A DNA stretch of 64,000 nt from Macrocystis pyrifera (lineage: Eukaryota; Sar; Phaeophyceae; Laminariales; Laminariaceae), in contig JASSKH010000001.1 of NCBI GenBank assembly GCA_031763025.1, forward strand, positions 19,197,142 through 19,261,141. The letters run 5' to 3'. Below the pieces are notes generated by a model. The model saw only the letters and a list, made by a program, of their open reading frames with translations, searched no databases and was not told the DNA's origin. Positions 45,880-56,659 of the stretch are shown piece by piece. Positions within the stretch are counted from its first letter, which is position 1, and the number at the start of each line of letters is the position of its first letter. Both the position numbers and the translations under genes were made by a program.

Positions 45880-46955
45880 TTCAAACTCGTTTGATGGTGT
45901 GCGCGCACATGCGCTCGGCTGGTCACCGTGGTGTGGCGCCGACTTTGTTTCGCCTGAAGGAATATTGTGTTTGGCCTCACATGGATTCTCAGGTTCGCGA
46001 ATTCGTTCGCCAGTGTTTGCACTGTGTAGACACGCGTGCAGGTGCACTCATTCCTCGTCCCTACGGAGACACGGTGCATGGTACCGCTCCGGGAGAAGTG
46101 GTGCACTTTGATTTTTTGTATGTTGGCCACAGCGGGCCCGAAGGTAGCGATGGCCTGCCTGATGAGGATGGTTTCCGATATGTTTTGGTCATCATGGATG
46201 ATTTGTCCAACTACGTGGCGTTGGAACCGGCCGAGGCTTGTACAGCCGAGGTCACAGCGAAGCATTTGCTAGCCTGGTGTAAGACTTTGGGGGTGCCGCG
46301 TGTGTGGGTGAGTGATACCGTCACGCATTTCAAGAACAGGGTGCTTGCTTTGTTGAGCGACGCGTTGCACATCGAACATCGTTTTGCTGTCGCTTACACG
46401 CCGTGGTCGAACGGTACGTGTGAACGCATGGTAAAAGAGGTGGTACGTGCTCTGCGTTCCATTCTGTCAGAACAGCGTCGTCAGGTTTCGGAGTGGGTTG
46501 ATGTTTTGCCGGCCGCTCAGTGGGCCTTGAACACTTCGTTTCGTGAACGTTACCGAAGCACTCCGTACAGCGTGATGTTTGGGCGTGCTCCGCGTACCGA
46601 TTTCTCGGCGCTCGTTTCTGAGTCTGATGGCAGGTGGAATGTTGACGTGATGAATGCTGACTTGTTGCGTGCGAACGTCCGTGAAGTCGTTGCAGAGCAG
46701 GAGAGATTTTGCGCCGATATTCGCGCAGCTGTTGCCGTGTCTCGCGACAACAAACGTAAACAGGCTCAGGGCCAGGTGGTGTTGCCAAAATTTGCGGTTG
46801 GTGATTTCGTGTTGTATGCTCGTGTTCGTCGGCAGGGTGTCACACCGAAATTGTTGTCCACATGGACTGGTCCGTGGCGTGTGGTAGCAGCTGATCATGA
46901 TCATGTGTACTCAGTTCAGAACATCGTTTCTGGGAAGGTGCATCGTGTCGAGTGA
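45880..46955 (+). CDS. gypsy 2 integrase region
   Basis: The N-terminal zinc-binding part shows a histidine pair (HMRSAGHRGVAP) and CLHC. The catalytic triad is visible as VVHFDFLYVG (Asp), VWVSDTVTHFKN (Asp) and NGTCERMVKEVVRAL (Glu). A GPW-type module (STWTGPWRVVAADHDH) close to the C-terminus matches the GPY/F module. The frame ends at 46955, just before the right LTR. Confidence 0.92.
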
Positions 46956-46972
46956 ACTCGCTTTGGGGGTGC

Positions 46973-47204
46973 TGTAGCCAAAAGATACCAAGCCGTGGAG
47001 GTTTCAGTGTAATCGCATGTGTGAGTGGAGCAGTGGCCGGGGATCCTGTGTGATGTCCCCTAGCCACCTGGCTCGTGGTCCGGTGAGGATCACTCCGTGA
47101 TAATACAAGCTCTAAGAACAAGACTTACTGAGTGCGAGGCCAGCGAGACTGGTGGAGTCCCTCGCTGGAAGCCCTCTTGCTGATATCATCTGGCAGAGGC
47201 CATA
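46973..47204 (+). repeat. gypsy 2 right LTR
   Basis: It is 232 bases and identical to the left LTR except for one inserted G in the GGTCCGGTGAGG stretch. It is followed by the CTAC duplication (47205-47208) and by the rest of repeat R. Confidence 0.93.
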
Positions 47205-47270
47205 CTACGTATGAATTAATGACTGTGGAAAATTTTACACTCACAGTTACAGCAGCAGACTCGTGGCAAC
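47205..47270 (+). repeat. Dispersed repeat R, copy 1 right part
   Basis: It continues the repeat interrupted at 41809. It shares TTACAGCAGCAGACTCGTGG with copy 3 (48499-48518). Confidence 0.8.
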
Positions 47271-48212
47271 AGGAGCACTATACTACTACCTACTTTCTAC
47301 TACTACTACAGCTACTACTACTACTACTACTACTACGACTACGACTACGACTCAAAGGTCATTTGACGACAATGGATGCATGGGCGCGGAACCTTGGGTT
47401 CTGGCATCACTACAAACCTGAGATTTTACACCACTACAGTTATTACTAGAGATACAGTATATGTTGAAGCGGCATGACTAAATACTTCACTATTAATACT
47501 ACACGCGCGCGGCACCATGGGTTGACCACTACACTCTTATTATGTACCACTATCAATACCACTCCTGCGCAGATGTAGTGCGTGTAGAGGAAGCCTGCAC
47601 TCTACAAAATGCTAGACTACTAATACGACTACAGAACATACAATTCCCACTATACGTACTACTACTGTGACCAAACGCTCATACAGTACATAAAACCTCA
47701 TGGTAAAGAGAGAGGTCAAACAACCCGGCGGTACCATGGGTTGGCGGCCTGGTTACGCAGATAGGTCTTGCAGTAAATGTGCAGGGAGCATGCACTCTAC
47801 ACAATCCAAAACTATTACTCGTACGACGACTACTCTTGAGTGATTTGGTAAACTCACAGGCTATATATTTTTTACGGTTGGGAGAATCTACTCAATGTTA
47901 TTGGCCAGGTAGAAGCAGCATGCCAACGGCAACAGCGGTAACGGACACCCCAACGGCTTTACCATTGCTACTGTATGTAGTGCAGCTCGTACTGCTATTG
48001 AGTAGTCATTTATAGGAACCACATGAACTCGGTACCATGGCACAGGCACAAACATTACTCTTTCCTCTATGCATACTACAACTAGTAAAAACTGCTATAT
48101 CTGCGTGTAACAAACAGCGTTAATAATACAGATAACCTCGTGGTATACAAAAAGGCCAAATAACCTGAAACATCACCATGAAAAAGAAAATAGCTTCTAG
48201 GGTAATTTTTCA
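47271..48212. repeat. Low-complexity region: (CTA)n microsatellite and degenerate GGTACCATGGGTT repeats
   Basis: 47283-47352 is a CTA/CGA trinucleotide tract. Degenerate units with GCACCATGGGTTG (near 47512), GTACCATGGGTTG (near 47733) and GGTACCATGGCAC (near 48033) follow. They are preceded by AGGTCA-type stretches and contain many CTACTA runs. No gene is seen. Confidence 0.6.
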
Positions 48213-48214
48213 TT

Positions 48215-48520
48215 CATGTACAGGTATACTTACGGTTGGGGCATAATGAAAATCTTATCTACTTTTTTCAAGACAAGTTTCTAATGACTGCCAAATACAG
48301 TGTTCACCGCAACAGTGGCTGGCTCGTAGGCATCAGCCGCAGCTGCACTCTAACATCGCTGTCAATATAAAGCAACTCGGCTGTAGTTTTTCATGTACAG
48401 GTACACATAAGGTTGAGCCGATCATGGAGAAGTTGTCTGTTTTTGTCATGTTTCTCCCGACGTATGTATTCATGGCTGTCAAAACAGTGTACTCATGGTT
48501 ACAGCAGCAGACTCGTGGCG
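48215..48520 (+). repeat. Dispersed repeat R, copies 2 and 3 in tandem
   Basis: Copy 2 starts at 48215 (CATGTACAGGTATACTTACG) and copy 3 at 48392 (CATGTACAGGTACACATAAG), a spacing of 177 bases. Copy 3 contains TTTCTCCCGACGTATGTATT, which spans the site where gypsy 2 entered copy 1. Confidence 0.75.
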
Positions 48521-49859
48521 GCGACTGTTGATATTTGTCTGGTGGCCTTTGGTTCGATTGCTCTTTTTTTCACACCATGTATGCGAGTGGGGGCTCTGAC
48601 AGCACCCCAGACAGCAGGCGCGTCCTCTGTGGTCTCGACTATCGTGCGTTTCGTGCGGTGCGGGCAGCACGCCAGACAGCAACCTCTGTCGTCAGTAGGG
48701 TCGAGTTGGATAGTTGTCGGCACGGGGAGGACTCTAGGCTGTAGTTGAGTGCATACCCGCGGCCGTCTTAGTTCAGTTCGCAAATTGATTAAATTTTACG
48801 TTCGTCTTCTTCGTCTCGTGTATTTTTAAGTGAGAAGTGCCGTGCTTCTCAGGCGAAGTTTGATTTTTCATTGTTTTTCAGATCTTCTGGGGCTCCAACA
48901 CCCTTTTGTGTGACCACGAACTCCTTTATTTTTTAGTTACATGGTTAATGTGGGATCAACGACAACAACAGCCCACAACAACAACAAATACCTAATATTC
49001 TTAATGCTACTACAACAACTACTGCGCTAAAAATTCATACAACGGCAGCATTCGTAGAGGCAGTTTTGTGGTCACGTACGTGCTCGGTGTGAGGTGTGTG
49101 TTGTACGTGGAAGGGCTAGGTGAAACACATATGACCCTCGATGATGTGAACTACTGCTGCTGTGTTTGCTGCTCTTCCTGCTGAGATTGATCAAAAACCG
49201 AAATTGGACAGGTAAAAAATATGAGGGCGATAATGAAATTGTTGGGATTTTCAACGCAGATAGAAATCTCCGTTTTTGAAAGTGCACACAGCTCGCCGTA
49301 TCAAGCGAATAGGATCTCGGTCAGACAGTGGGGCAGTGTGTCCCGTGCCCGGTGCCAAACCGAGAAGGGAGACAGTACAGCGAGACGGGAGGCAGTTAGG
49401 GCTCAGCGGCATTTAATGCCCCGAGCACCGCCACGGAAGTCGGCCGGAATACAGACCAGCGTTGTCATGTTCCCACGGCCTTCTTGCTTGCCCCGTAGCC
49501 AACAGTGGGAGAATATCCGTCGGCCGCCGTCGAGCAGAATTAAAAAAAAACGTGTTTTACGAATACATATATCCGGTTTCAGTCCATGTCTTTAGGCCTT
49601 CCCGTGCTTACTTTAGCAGCCTCTATATTTTGCTCCTGACATGTGTCGTGAGAAACATCATTTCGTACACGGCACCAAGGTAGCCATATATGGCGAACAA
49701 AAATTTTCATAAGCACCGTAGCCTACACCCACGACCAACGTTACATCGGGGTGGTAGCTCATGACGAACAGAGTGCTGACTTTTCGTGTGTCTCATCTAT
49801 GTCCCGAGAGTGTTTGTACCCTATACTTAAAAGGAAGTTCCCACCTTGGGCCGCCACCG
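48521..49859. other. No recognised gene
   Basis: A plus-strand frame of 124 codons (49221-49595) is basic and has no recognisable domain. CAA-rich simple sequence lies near 48960-49020. No other structure is seen. Confidence 0.35.
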
Positions 49860-50290
49860 TGGAAGTTTGTCGATTCCAGCTTCCCTTGCGGACATATTAA
49901 AGATACCAGGTGAGTGACATTTTCACAACGCACATCCCTTCTGCCGTTCGTGTTGTGTTGCGTCGTATTTCAGGTGGTTCGCTCAGGGCGGAGTCGTGGC
50001 CGCTCGTGTCGATCAACGACACCACCATGGACACGATCATTCTCGCTATCGACGAAGATGGAAGCTTTGCTTTTTGGAAAACTCGGCGTCAACATGGAGG
50101 TTCGAGCGGCAAGCGTGACACCACTCAAAATGCTACCAACACAACACATCCTGCGTGCATTTATGCGAGGTGTTTTAGCCCGTCAATGTGTTGCACTAAC
50201 ACCGGGCTGTTGTTTGCTGTTGCTGGGAACAGTGTGGCTAAGCCAAACCTGTCATCGGGTGTGGTGAAGACGTCCCGGGAAGTTAGATAG
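49860..50290 (+). pseudogene. Third metallopeptidase-family fragment (terminal exon)
   Basis: After a CAG acceptor ending at 49971, GGSLRAESWPLVSINDTTMD then TIILAIDEDG matches the last exon of the intact gene (SLSINDTVVDTVILAIDYDG). The match continues at DNA level through CGGCGTCAACATGGA, but in another frame, so this copy lost the original C-terminus. A GTGAGT donor at 49910 upstream could close a preceding exon. It may be the last exon of the decayed copy at 39-41 kb, pushed away by the gypsy 2 insertion and repeats, or an independent fragment. Confidence 0.7.
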
Positions 50291-51141
50291 GGAGAATGGT
50301 GTGTTTTAAAGGGGTTATATTGAGATGAACACGTATGCTTTCTGTCGGTTTGTTCGAAATACGAGGTCAAATGGCATAATGAGTGTATCAAAAATGTGGA
50401 GCGGCGATGGCAAGCAAGTCTTAACAGCTCATTTCGTCATGCAGGTGAACACAGTACGTAGAGCCCTCGACTAGGCAAGGGAGGTTGGTAGGTGTCAACC
50501 TATTTTTGAATATAGAACTGCCCTCGCAGGGTTGCTTGATGCTAATCTGGATCATTTCATCATGTTCAACTCTGCAGATCGTTGTGTCGCGTTTCTCGCT
50601 TGTACGGGTAAGTTCGGCGAGTTTGCCAAACCGAAACAGTTCCAATAACATCTGAACGCACGAGGTTGAAACACGAATTGTAGTATCTAGAGGAGACGAA
50701 ATCAGTACCGGTAATTGTTTCGTGGACGTTTTCCAACGGGTAACGTGAGTTCAGCTGGGTGTTTCGGTGTGGGTTCTGTCCGTCGGGTACGATACTCCTA
50801 AGATGGTTCAATTCCCTGTACCGAGTATGATTATGGTTGGGGCTGGCACTTCTGTACTTCGTCACCGGCGAATCGCTTCTACGTCTCAGCCTTGCCGGTG
50901 ACAACGTATACGTAGGGCCCGTTTTGACGGCTTAGTTTCTAGTGGAATCAGAATTTCAAGTCGGTGCGCGAGAAACTGAACACCTCCATGTCTGGTAGCG
51001 TCAGGAAACATCCCGGTGTATGCTCAGGCCTGTTTATCGGTAAGTATGCATGGTGCTATTTTGTGGACTTTAACATGCAACGGACCAACGTGACTTGGAA
51101 CGACGCTCAGCTTGGCTTGTCTAGTACATGTTATCATGATA
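50291..51141. other. No recognised gene
   Basis: The left part (near 50450-50500) resembles the 3' flank of the intact metallopeptidase gene (31705-31755). A minus-strand frame at 50904-50566 is Arg/Asn/Ser-rich without a recognisable domain. Confidence 0.35.
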
Positions 51142-51146
51142 CCATT
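51142..51146. repeat. copia target site duplication, left (CCATT)
   Basis: CCATT precedes the left LTR and is repeated exactly at 59372-59376. Confidence 0.95.
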
Positions 51147-51425
51147 TGTTCGGAGTGCTCACGTACTTGGTGTATGGATTCATGTGTAACGGTATTTGGG
51201 AGTTCCACACAGGAAATATGCGTGTTTCTGTGTGGAACGGTCAGCGGGTTGGGACGTATCTTATCCGCCGCTTTCTCCCTTCTTCTTCTTGTTGTGTGTG
51301 TACTTCATGTTCTCACCCTTTCTTCCTTGTCTTGTGTGTTCTAAGCGATATTATATATATACCCTGGAGGGGCTTCTACGAACTGACTCAGGCTTGGCCT
51401 ATCATATCAGTGAGTGCATCGAACA
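51147..51425 (+). repeat. copia left LTR
   Basis: It starts TGTTCGGAGTGCTCACGTAC and ends GTGCATCGAACA: TG...CA ends as usual. 279 bases. A TATATATATA stretch near 51352-51362 could be a TATA element. Confidence 0.95.
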
Positions 51426-51443
51426 CGCTAGCGACTGTTCCAA

Positions 51444-53165
51444 TTGGACGCACTTGCTGGTCGGGGCTACGCCGGGAGAGCAACTCCCCGTTCGAGGACG
51501 AGCGAGAGATTTTCAGTTTTTCGGATGCAGAGGCCAGAGGGTCCTCAACCGAGCAGAGGCACTGGCGACAACGAGGTCGACAGAGCCAGGAGAGCTACAG
51601 GAGTGGCGATAACAGCGGCAGTAGAGGCAGTCAGCAACGCCGCGGCAGAGGCCGCGGAAATGGCTAGTAGCGCAGGAGCGCGAAACCCTGTTCCGCCAGA
51701 GGGCGGAACTGCTCCGCCAGAGCGCGGAGCAGAAACGAGTAGAAGGAACGAGGCTTCGCGGGAGGACGGAGCCGCAGGCCGCGATGATGAGATCGCCCGC
51801 CTGAAACGAGAGATGGCCGAGATGTCGCTCCGGCTGGAGATCAGAGAGGAGGAACGAACGAGGATGGAGAGGCTACAGCAGGGGGCTGGAGGAGGAATGC
51901 GCCCACCGGAGCCACATGGTCAGCCAGGCACGTTTCTAGTTGGTTTTGGTAAGCCTTCACCGAAACTTGACGGTAGTAAGGAGGGAAATTATTTTAAATG
52001 GTCGAAGCAATTTCTATCATGGGCTGTTACTAACACCTGCGACGATGTTTTGAAGGAAACTAGCGACCCGATAGTCTTGCAGGACCCAAATAGAAGGAGT
52101 CAACAAGACCTCGATTACCGTTTCGGAACGGCAAGGGTAGCCGCTGCTCGCAGGGCATACGAGGGTATCACCAACGCACCGACTAATTCGTCTCTGTTAT
52201 ACAAGATCTATGACATAGGCAGCCCTAGTCTTGCGATGGCCGAGGTACGTCGGCACTACGTCCCCAGCGACGACCTCGACAAGCAGGCATACCAGAGAGA
52301 ATACATCAATGCTCATATGAAATAGGGGGAGGACCCCACCCTTTATTTCGAGAGGATGAGCATCATCCGAGAAAAGCTCTCCGAAGTAGGGATCCCACAA
52401 ACGGATCAGGAAGCCAACCTCCATCTACTGCAATGCCTGACGTCCGAATACGAGGTGGACAAGAAAATCCCGCAATACGCCCAGAACTTGACCCTCAACA
52501 TGATCGAGGACCGGGTTCGCATAACGTACCGGGAGTTGGAAGCGAGTAAGAGGAAAATGATCGATGGCTCAGCACAGGTCTTGATAGCCACAGGCGGAGG
52601 TGGAGCAGGTGGACAGGGGAGTTTCCCCGGTCCCAGCCCTGGCCACTACACGGGCGGCAGAGGTGGCACGGCGAGTGGTGGCGCCACTGGGCACTGGGGG
52701 CAGCAACAGCAGCAACAGCAGCAGCAGCAGCAACAGCAGCAACAGCAGCAACCACACTATCAACATCTGCCACCGCGTCAACACCAACAGCAACACCAGC
52801 ATGGTCAAGGCTGGGCAGGCCAGGACTGGGGAGGGGCATGTTCGGGGAACAAGAACGGGAAGCCGAAACAAAATCGGCAGAGGCAGGATTCGCACGCCAG
52901 CGGCGGCGGCGGACATCAACCATGGCCGCCATACGCCGGCCGCGGCGGAGGTGGGAACCAGTCGTGGCCGCAGGTACGCGACGCACGTTTCATCGGGCCC
53001 GGAGGACACCCACCAGGTACCGACCGAATGTACGACGCCGTCCGGTACCCCCCTAACCTACATCGGCCACAAGGCACCGAGCCGGGAATCCACGCCGCTG
53101 ACCCCCGCCCAAGATGTTACAGGTGCGGCCGGATAGGCCATTCGTTTGCGAACTGCCGCGCTATC
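51444..53165 (+). pseudogene. copia Gag region with zinc knuckle and poly-Gln
   Basis: An Ala/Glu/Arg-rich N-terminus with a likely coiled coil (RLKREMAEMSLRLEIREEER) precedes a copia Gag part (PSPKLDGSKEGNYFKWSKQF). Glycine- and glutamine-rich low complexity follows (a CAG/CAA run near 52703-52752), and then the zinc knuckle CYRCGRIGHSFANC (CX2CX4HX4C, 53114-53155). Gag forms the particle and binds the RNA. Confidence 0.88.
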
Positions 53166-53289
53166 GTGACGTTGGTAGATGACCCGAATCCACCTCGTGA
53201 AGTTTACCAGAGCCATTTCGCGGCGAATACCGCGAATACCGCCCAGTCTACAACACCGCTCCTCCCCACCCCCAGACCCCATTCCGCAG

Positions 53290-53606
53290 CAGCCGCAGTA
53301 CCAACAGCAGCAACAGCAACAGTCCCACCATCAATCACAGTACCAAGCACAGTGTCAACAGCAGCAGCTCCAACAGCAGTCACAGTACCACGAGCCTCAA
53401 CAGCAGCCACATCTTCAGCAACCACCGCAGTACCAACGTGAGCAACAGCAGTACTACCAACGTGAGCAGCAGCAGTACTACCAACATTCACAGCAGCAGG
53501 CTCAACAGGCGCAGCAGGCCCAGCAGGCGCAACAGGCGCAGCAGGCACAGCAGGCGCAGCGGGCACAGCAGGCGCAGCAGGCGCAGCAGCAAGCACAGCA
53601 GCACTA
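53290..53606 (+). repeat. Gln/Ala codon repeats in the copia element
   Basis: CAG/CAA-rich sequence passes into a run of CAGGCGCAG-type units (53500-53600), read as Gln-Gln-Ala repeats before the protease part. Confidence 0.85.
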
Positions 53607-53689
53607 CATGGCTCCTGAAGAGCCATCACATCTACTCACAGCACAGTCTGCTTTGGTCGGTCAGTACGATGTTTTGGGAAGGGGGATAG

Positions 53690-53990
53690 AGAGTTGGATT
53701 GCGGACAACGGGGCGACAACGCACATGACCCCGAACCCGGACCACTTGTATAACAAGCGCCCCCCCTCCCCTGAGAACGCCAAAATATTTATCGGTGACG
53801 GAACAGAATTAGCAGTGGAGTACGTAGGCAGCGTGGATTTAATTTTTCACAGCACGGAAGACGTACGCGTAACCTTAGAGAGTGTTTCATTTATCCCTAG
53901 CCTAAAGGTAAACTTGCTGTCGCTGCACACTGTCCAGGCCAAAGAGGCGATCACTCTAGATGCTGCTGGTGTCCACCTAATGGGTGGCCG
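53690..53990 (+). pseudogene. copia protease region
   Basis: SWIADNGATTHMTPN (from 53692) is the copia-type protease active site, where most copies have D-S-G-A. NAKIFIGDGTELAVEYVGSV and NLLSLHTV are the usual downstream strands of copia proteases. Confidence 0.85.
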
Positions 53991-54099
53991 CTTATTTTTC
54001 CCCAAAGACAGAGCCGGATCAAGGCTGAACGCCACGCGTCGCCGCCCCCCCCCCCCCCCCCCCCCGTACAGGGTACACCAGCTTTGATGGCCTTGTTGC

Positions 54100-54815
54100 A
54101 CCCCCCCCCCCCCCCCCCCCCCTCCCCCCCATGCGCCGGTGCCTGTGACGTTACAACCGGTGAGGACGCCGGGAGTATCTGCTATGCCGCTGTCGCCGGG
54201 GGTGATGGTAGCGGTAGACCCGCCGGTAGCGATGGATGGTACAACGGTTTTGCAACCCCCCCCCCTTCCCCCCCATGCGCCGGTGCCTGTGACGTTACAA
54301 CCGGTGAGGACGCCGGGAGTATCTGCTATGCCGCTGTCGCCGGGGGTGATGGTAGCGGTAGACCCGCCGGTAGCGATGGAAGGTACAACGGTTTTGCAAC
54401 CCCCCCCCCCTCCCCCCCCCCATGCGCCGGTGCCTGTGACGTTACAACCGGTGAGGACGCCGGGAGTATCTGCTATGCCGCTGTCGCCGGGGGTGATGGT
54501 AGCGGTAGACCCGCCGGTAGCGATGGATGGTACAACGGTTTTGCAACCCCCCCCCCCCCCCCCCCCCCATGCGCTGGTGCCTGTGACGTTACAACCGGTG
54601 AGGACGCCGGGAGTATCTGCTATGCCGCTGTCGCCGGGGGTGATGGTAGCGGTAGACCCGCCGGTAGCGATGGATGGTACAACGGTTTTGCAACCCCCCC
54701 CCCCTCCCCCCCATGCGCCGGTGCCTGTGACGTTACAACCGGTGAGGACGCCGGGAGTATCTGCTATGCCGCTGTCGCCGGGGGTGATGGTAGTGGTAGA
54801 CCCCCCGGTAGCGAT
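54100..54815 (+). repeat. 144/147-bp coding minisatellite with poly-C, five units
   Basis: Units start at ATGCGCCGGTGCC or its variant at 54131, 54275, 54422, 54569 and 54713, so the steps are 144, 147, 147 and 144 bases. Units are almost identical; differences are mainly in the poly-C tract joining them, whose length changes by three bases. In the integrase-side frame each unit encodes 48-49 residues (VTLQPVRTPGVSAMPLSPGV, then VAVDPPVAMDG and a poly-Pro run). A second frame is open as well. The array lies between protease and integrase. Confidence 0.92.
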
Positions 54816-54959
54816 AGAACCAATGACAGCGGTAGCAACCCCTCACACACAACCTGCGACAGTCCCGGAACGTAGTGAGCCAGCGCCATCGTCAGCTAAT
54901 CCCCCGGAAGAATGCCTTCCCCCGCTCCCCCCCGCGTTCCGCCCGGCGATTGCTGCTGC

Positions 54960-55900
54960 CGTACTCGTCCCCGGCATTAGACGTTTCAAGGAGGTGGATA
55001 TCAACGTCTTTCACGTGTGCAACGCCCACGCCCACGAGGGCCTTTTGCGCGAGACGGCCAAGCAGCAAGGCGTCAAGCTCACTGGTACTCTGGTCACTTG
55101 CAGTGGATGTGTGCAGGCGAAAGGCAGGCGTGCGTCTATACCTACGACTACATCGTCTCGGAAGACACTCCCCCTGCAGCGCGTTTTTGTTGACCTTGCC
55201 GGCCCCAGGAAAATCGCGTCTGCTGGGGGGGCTCTGTACCTGATCCTGTTCAAGGATGACGCGACACGCATGGGATGGCTATACCCCCTCAAGAGCAAGA
55301 GCGCCGCCGACGTGACCGCGGCGACCCGAAAATTCCTGGCTGACGCCGGTGGAGACGTCGAGTGTTTCCGGACGGACAACGGCACAGAGTTCGTGAACGC
55401 ACTCTTCGCAAACTTATGCGCCAATGAGAAAATCTGAGCACACCGGGGTCGACGGACCGAAACACAACGGTGTGGTTGAACGTGGACTCGGTCTCATCCA
55501 GGAAGGCGGTATGGCCGCTTGCCTTGAGCCCCCCCGGCTGTTCCCCGGGCAGCTCCCGAACCTGGACCGTTACTGGGTGGAAGCAGCCATCTACATGAAC
55601 GACTGCCTGAACACCACGGCGACGTCGGCGAACGCCCATTTCAAGTCGCCGCACGAGGCATTTTTTGGGACACTGCCACCGCCCAACACACTCGCCTTCA
55701 TGCAGCCCGGATTCCACCGTATCCACCGCACCCACAAGTCTGACCCCAAGGCCGAACGGTGTTTTTACCTCAACAGGGGGAGAAACCATCCGCGCGACTG
55801 CGTCAAGGTGGTCACGGCATGCGGGCGTACGAGCAACTCGCGGGACGTCACCTGGGAGGTGGAGCGCAAGCCGATCATCGAGGCTGCGCCTCAGGTGAGG
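54960..55900 (+). pseudogene. copia integrase region
   Basis: The pre-integrase zinc part has FHVCNAHAHEGLLRE and CSGCVQAKG. The core has RVFVDLAGP (Asp), LFKDDATRMGWLYPLKSKSA, VECFRTDNGTEFVN (Asp) and NGVVERGLGLIQEGG (Glu). It is followed by WVEAAIYMNDCLNT and SPHEAFFGTLP, conserved at the end of copia integrases. Confidence 0.9.
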
Positions 55901-56089
55901 AAGGACTCGGTGGCGGAGCCGTGGGAGGCCGATCTGCACATCAGGTATTTACCACCGGAGCTGGCGACTGTGTCACCGGGGATACCACCGATGATGTCAC
56001 CGGCACCACCGGCGGTACCCGACGCCGGCGATGACGCCAGCACCAACGGAGGTGCCGCCACCACCGACGCCGACGCCGGGGGTGTCGCC

Positions 56090-56405
56090 GCCGACGCCGG
56101 GGGTGACGTCACCGTCATCCCCACCGGGGGCCGAGAACCATCACGTCGAGGACGACGAGGGCCCCCGGGATAACGAGCTCTTCCGACTGGGGCGGACGCG
56201 CGCTAGGACACGGCCGATGACGAAGGCGCCGCTTCAAGTGGGGATGCCACCGGTGATGACGCCGGCGCCACCGGAGATGCCGCCGACGCCGGGGGTGATG
56301 TCACCGTCATCCCCACCGGGGGCCGAGAACCCTCAGATCGAGGACGACGAGGGTCCCCCGGACAACGAGCTTCTCCAACCGGGGCGGACGCGCGCGAGGA
56401 CGAAG
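56090..56405 (+). repeat. Two-unit repeat of about 190 bp between copia integrase and RT
   Basis: GTCACCGTCATCCCCACCGG through GGGGCGGACGCGCGC occurs at about 56106-56203 and again at about 56298-56393. The units encode an acidic Pro-rich linker. The region between integrase and RT is often variable in copia elements. Confidence 0.85.
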
Positions 56406-56659
56406 GCGTACCACCAGGCGTCTACTGGTACATCGCAGCCAGCTGACCACGCACGTTTCAACCAGCGCCCGCCCAACCAACCCGCCCCTGCTCTGCCAAC
56501 ATGTGACGCGGGACAACTCTCGGAACCCGCGACCTACCAGGAGGCGATGCTCTCGCAATACCATGCGAACTGGTCCCATGCAATGGAGACGGAGATTGCC
56601 GGACTCGAGGGAGCTGGGACTTTCGGGGATGCTTAGCAGCAAAAGGGAGGGAACGCGGT

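Larger units (their letters stand above)
41810..47204 (+). mobile_element. Ty3/gypsy LTR retrotransposon 2, young, looks nearly whole
   Basis: The 5.4-kb element has two LTRs of 231 and 232 bases that differ by one indel, flanked by the 4-bp duplication CTAC. The interior encodes Gag with a zinc knuckle, protease, reverse transcriptase, RNase H and integrase in Ty3/gypsy order. Coding capacity is held in two long overlapping frames, so there is at most about one break; programmed frameshifting is known in the family and I cannot tell which applies. A G-rich stretch (TTTGGGGGTGC) just before the right LTR fits a polypurine tract. The primer-binding site is unclear. The near-identity of the LTRs points to a recent insertion. 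Confidence 0.95.

Noticed and set aside
49221-49595. 124-codon plus-strand frame
   Set aside because: Arg-rich, no domain, no splice or flank support.
54084-54875. 263-codon plus-strand frame with Cys/Gly-rich repeats
   Set aside because: Alternate frame of the copia minisatellite. The frame that leads into the integrase is the other one; kept only as a remark in the finding.
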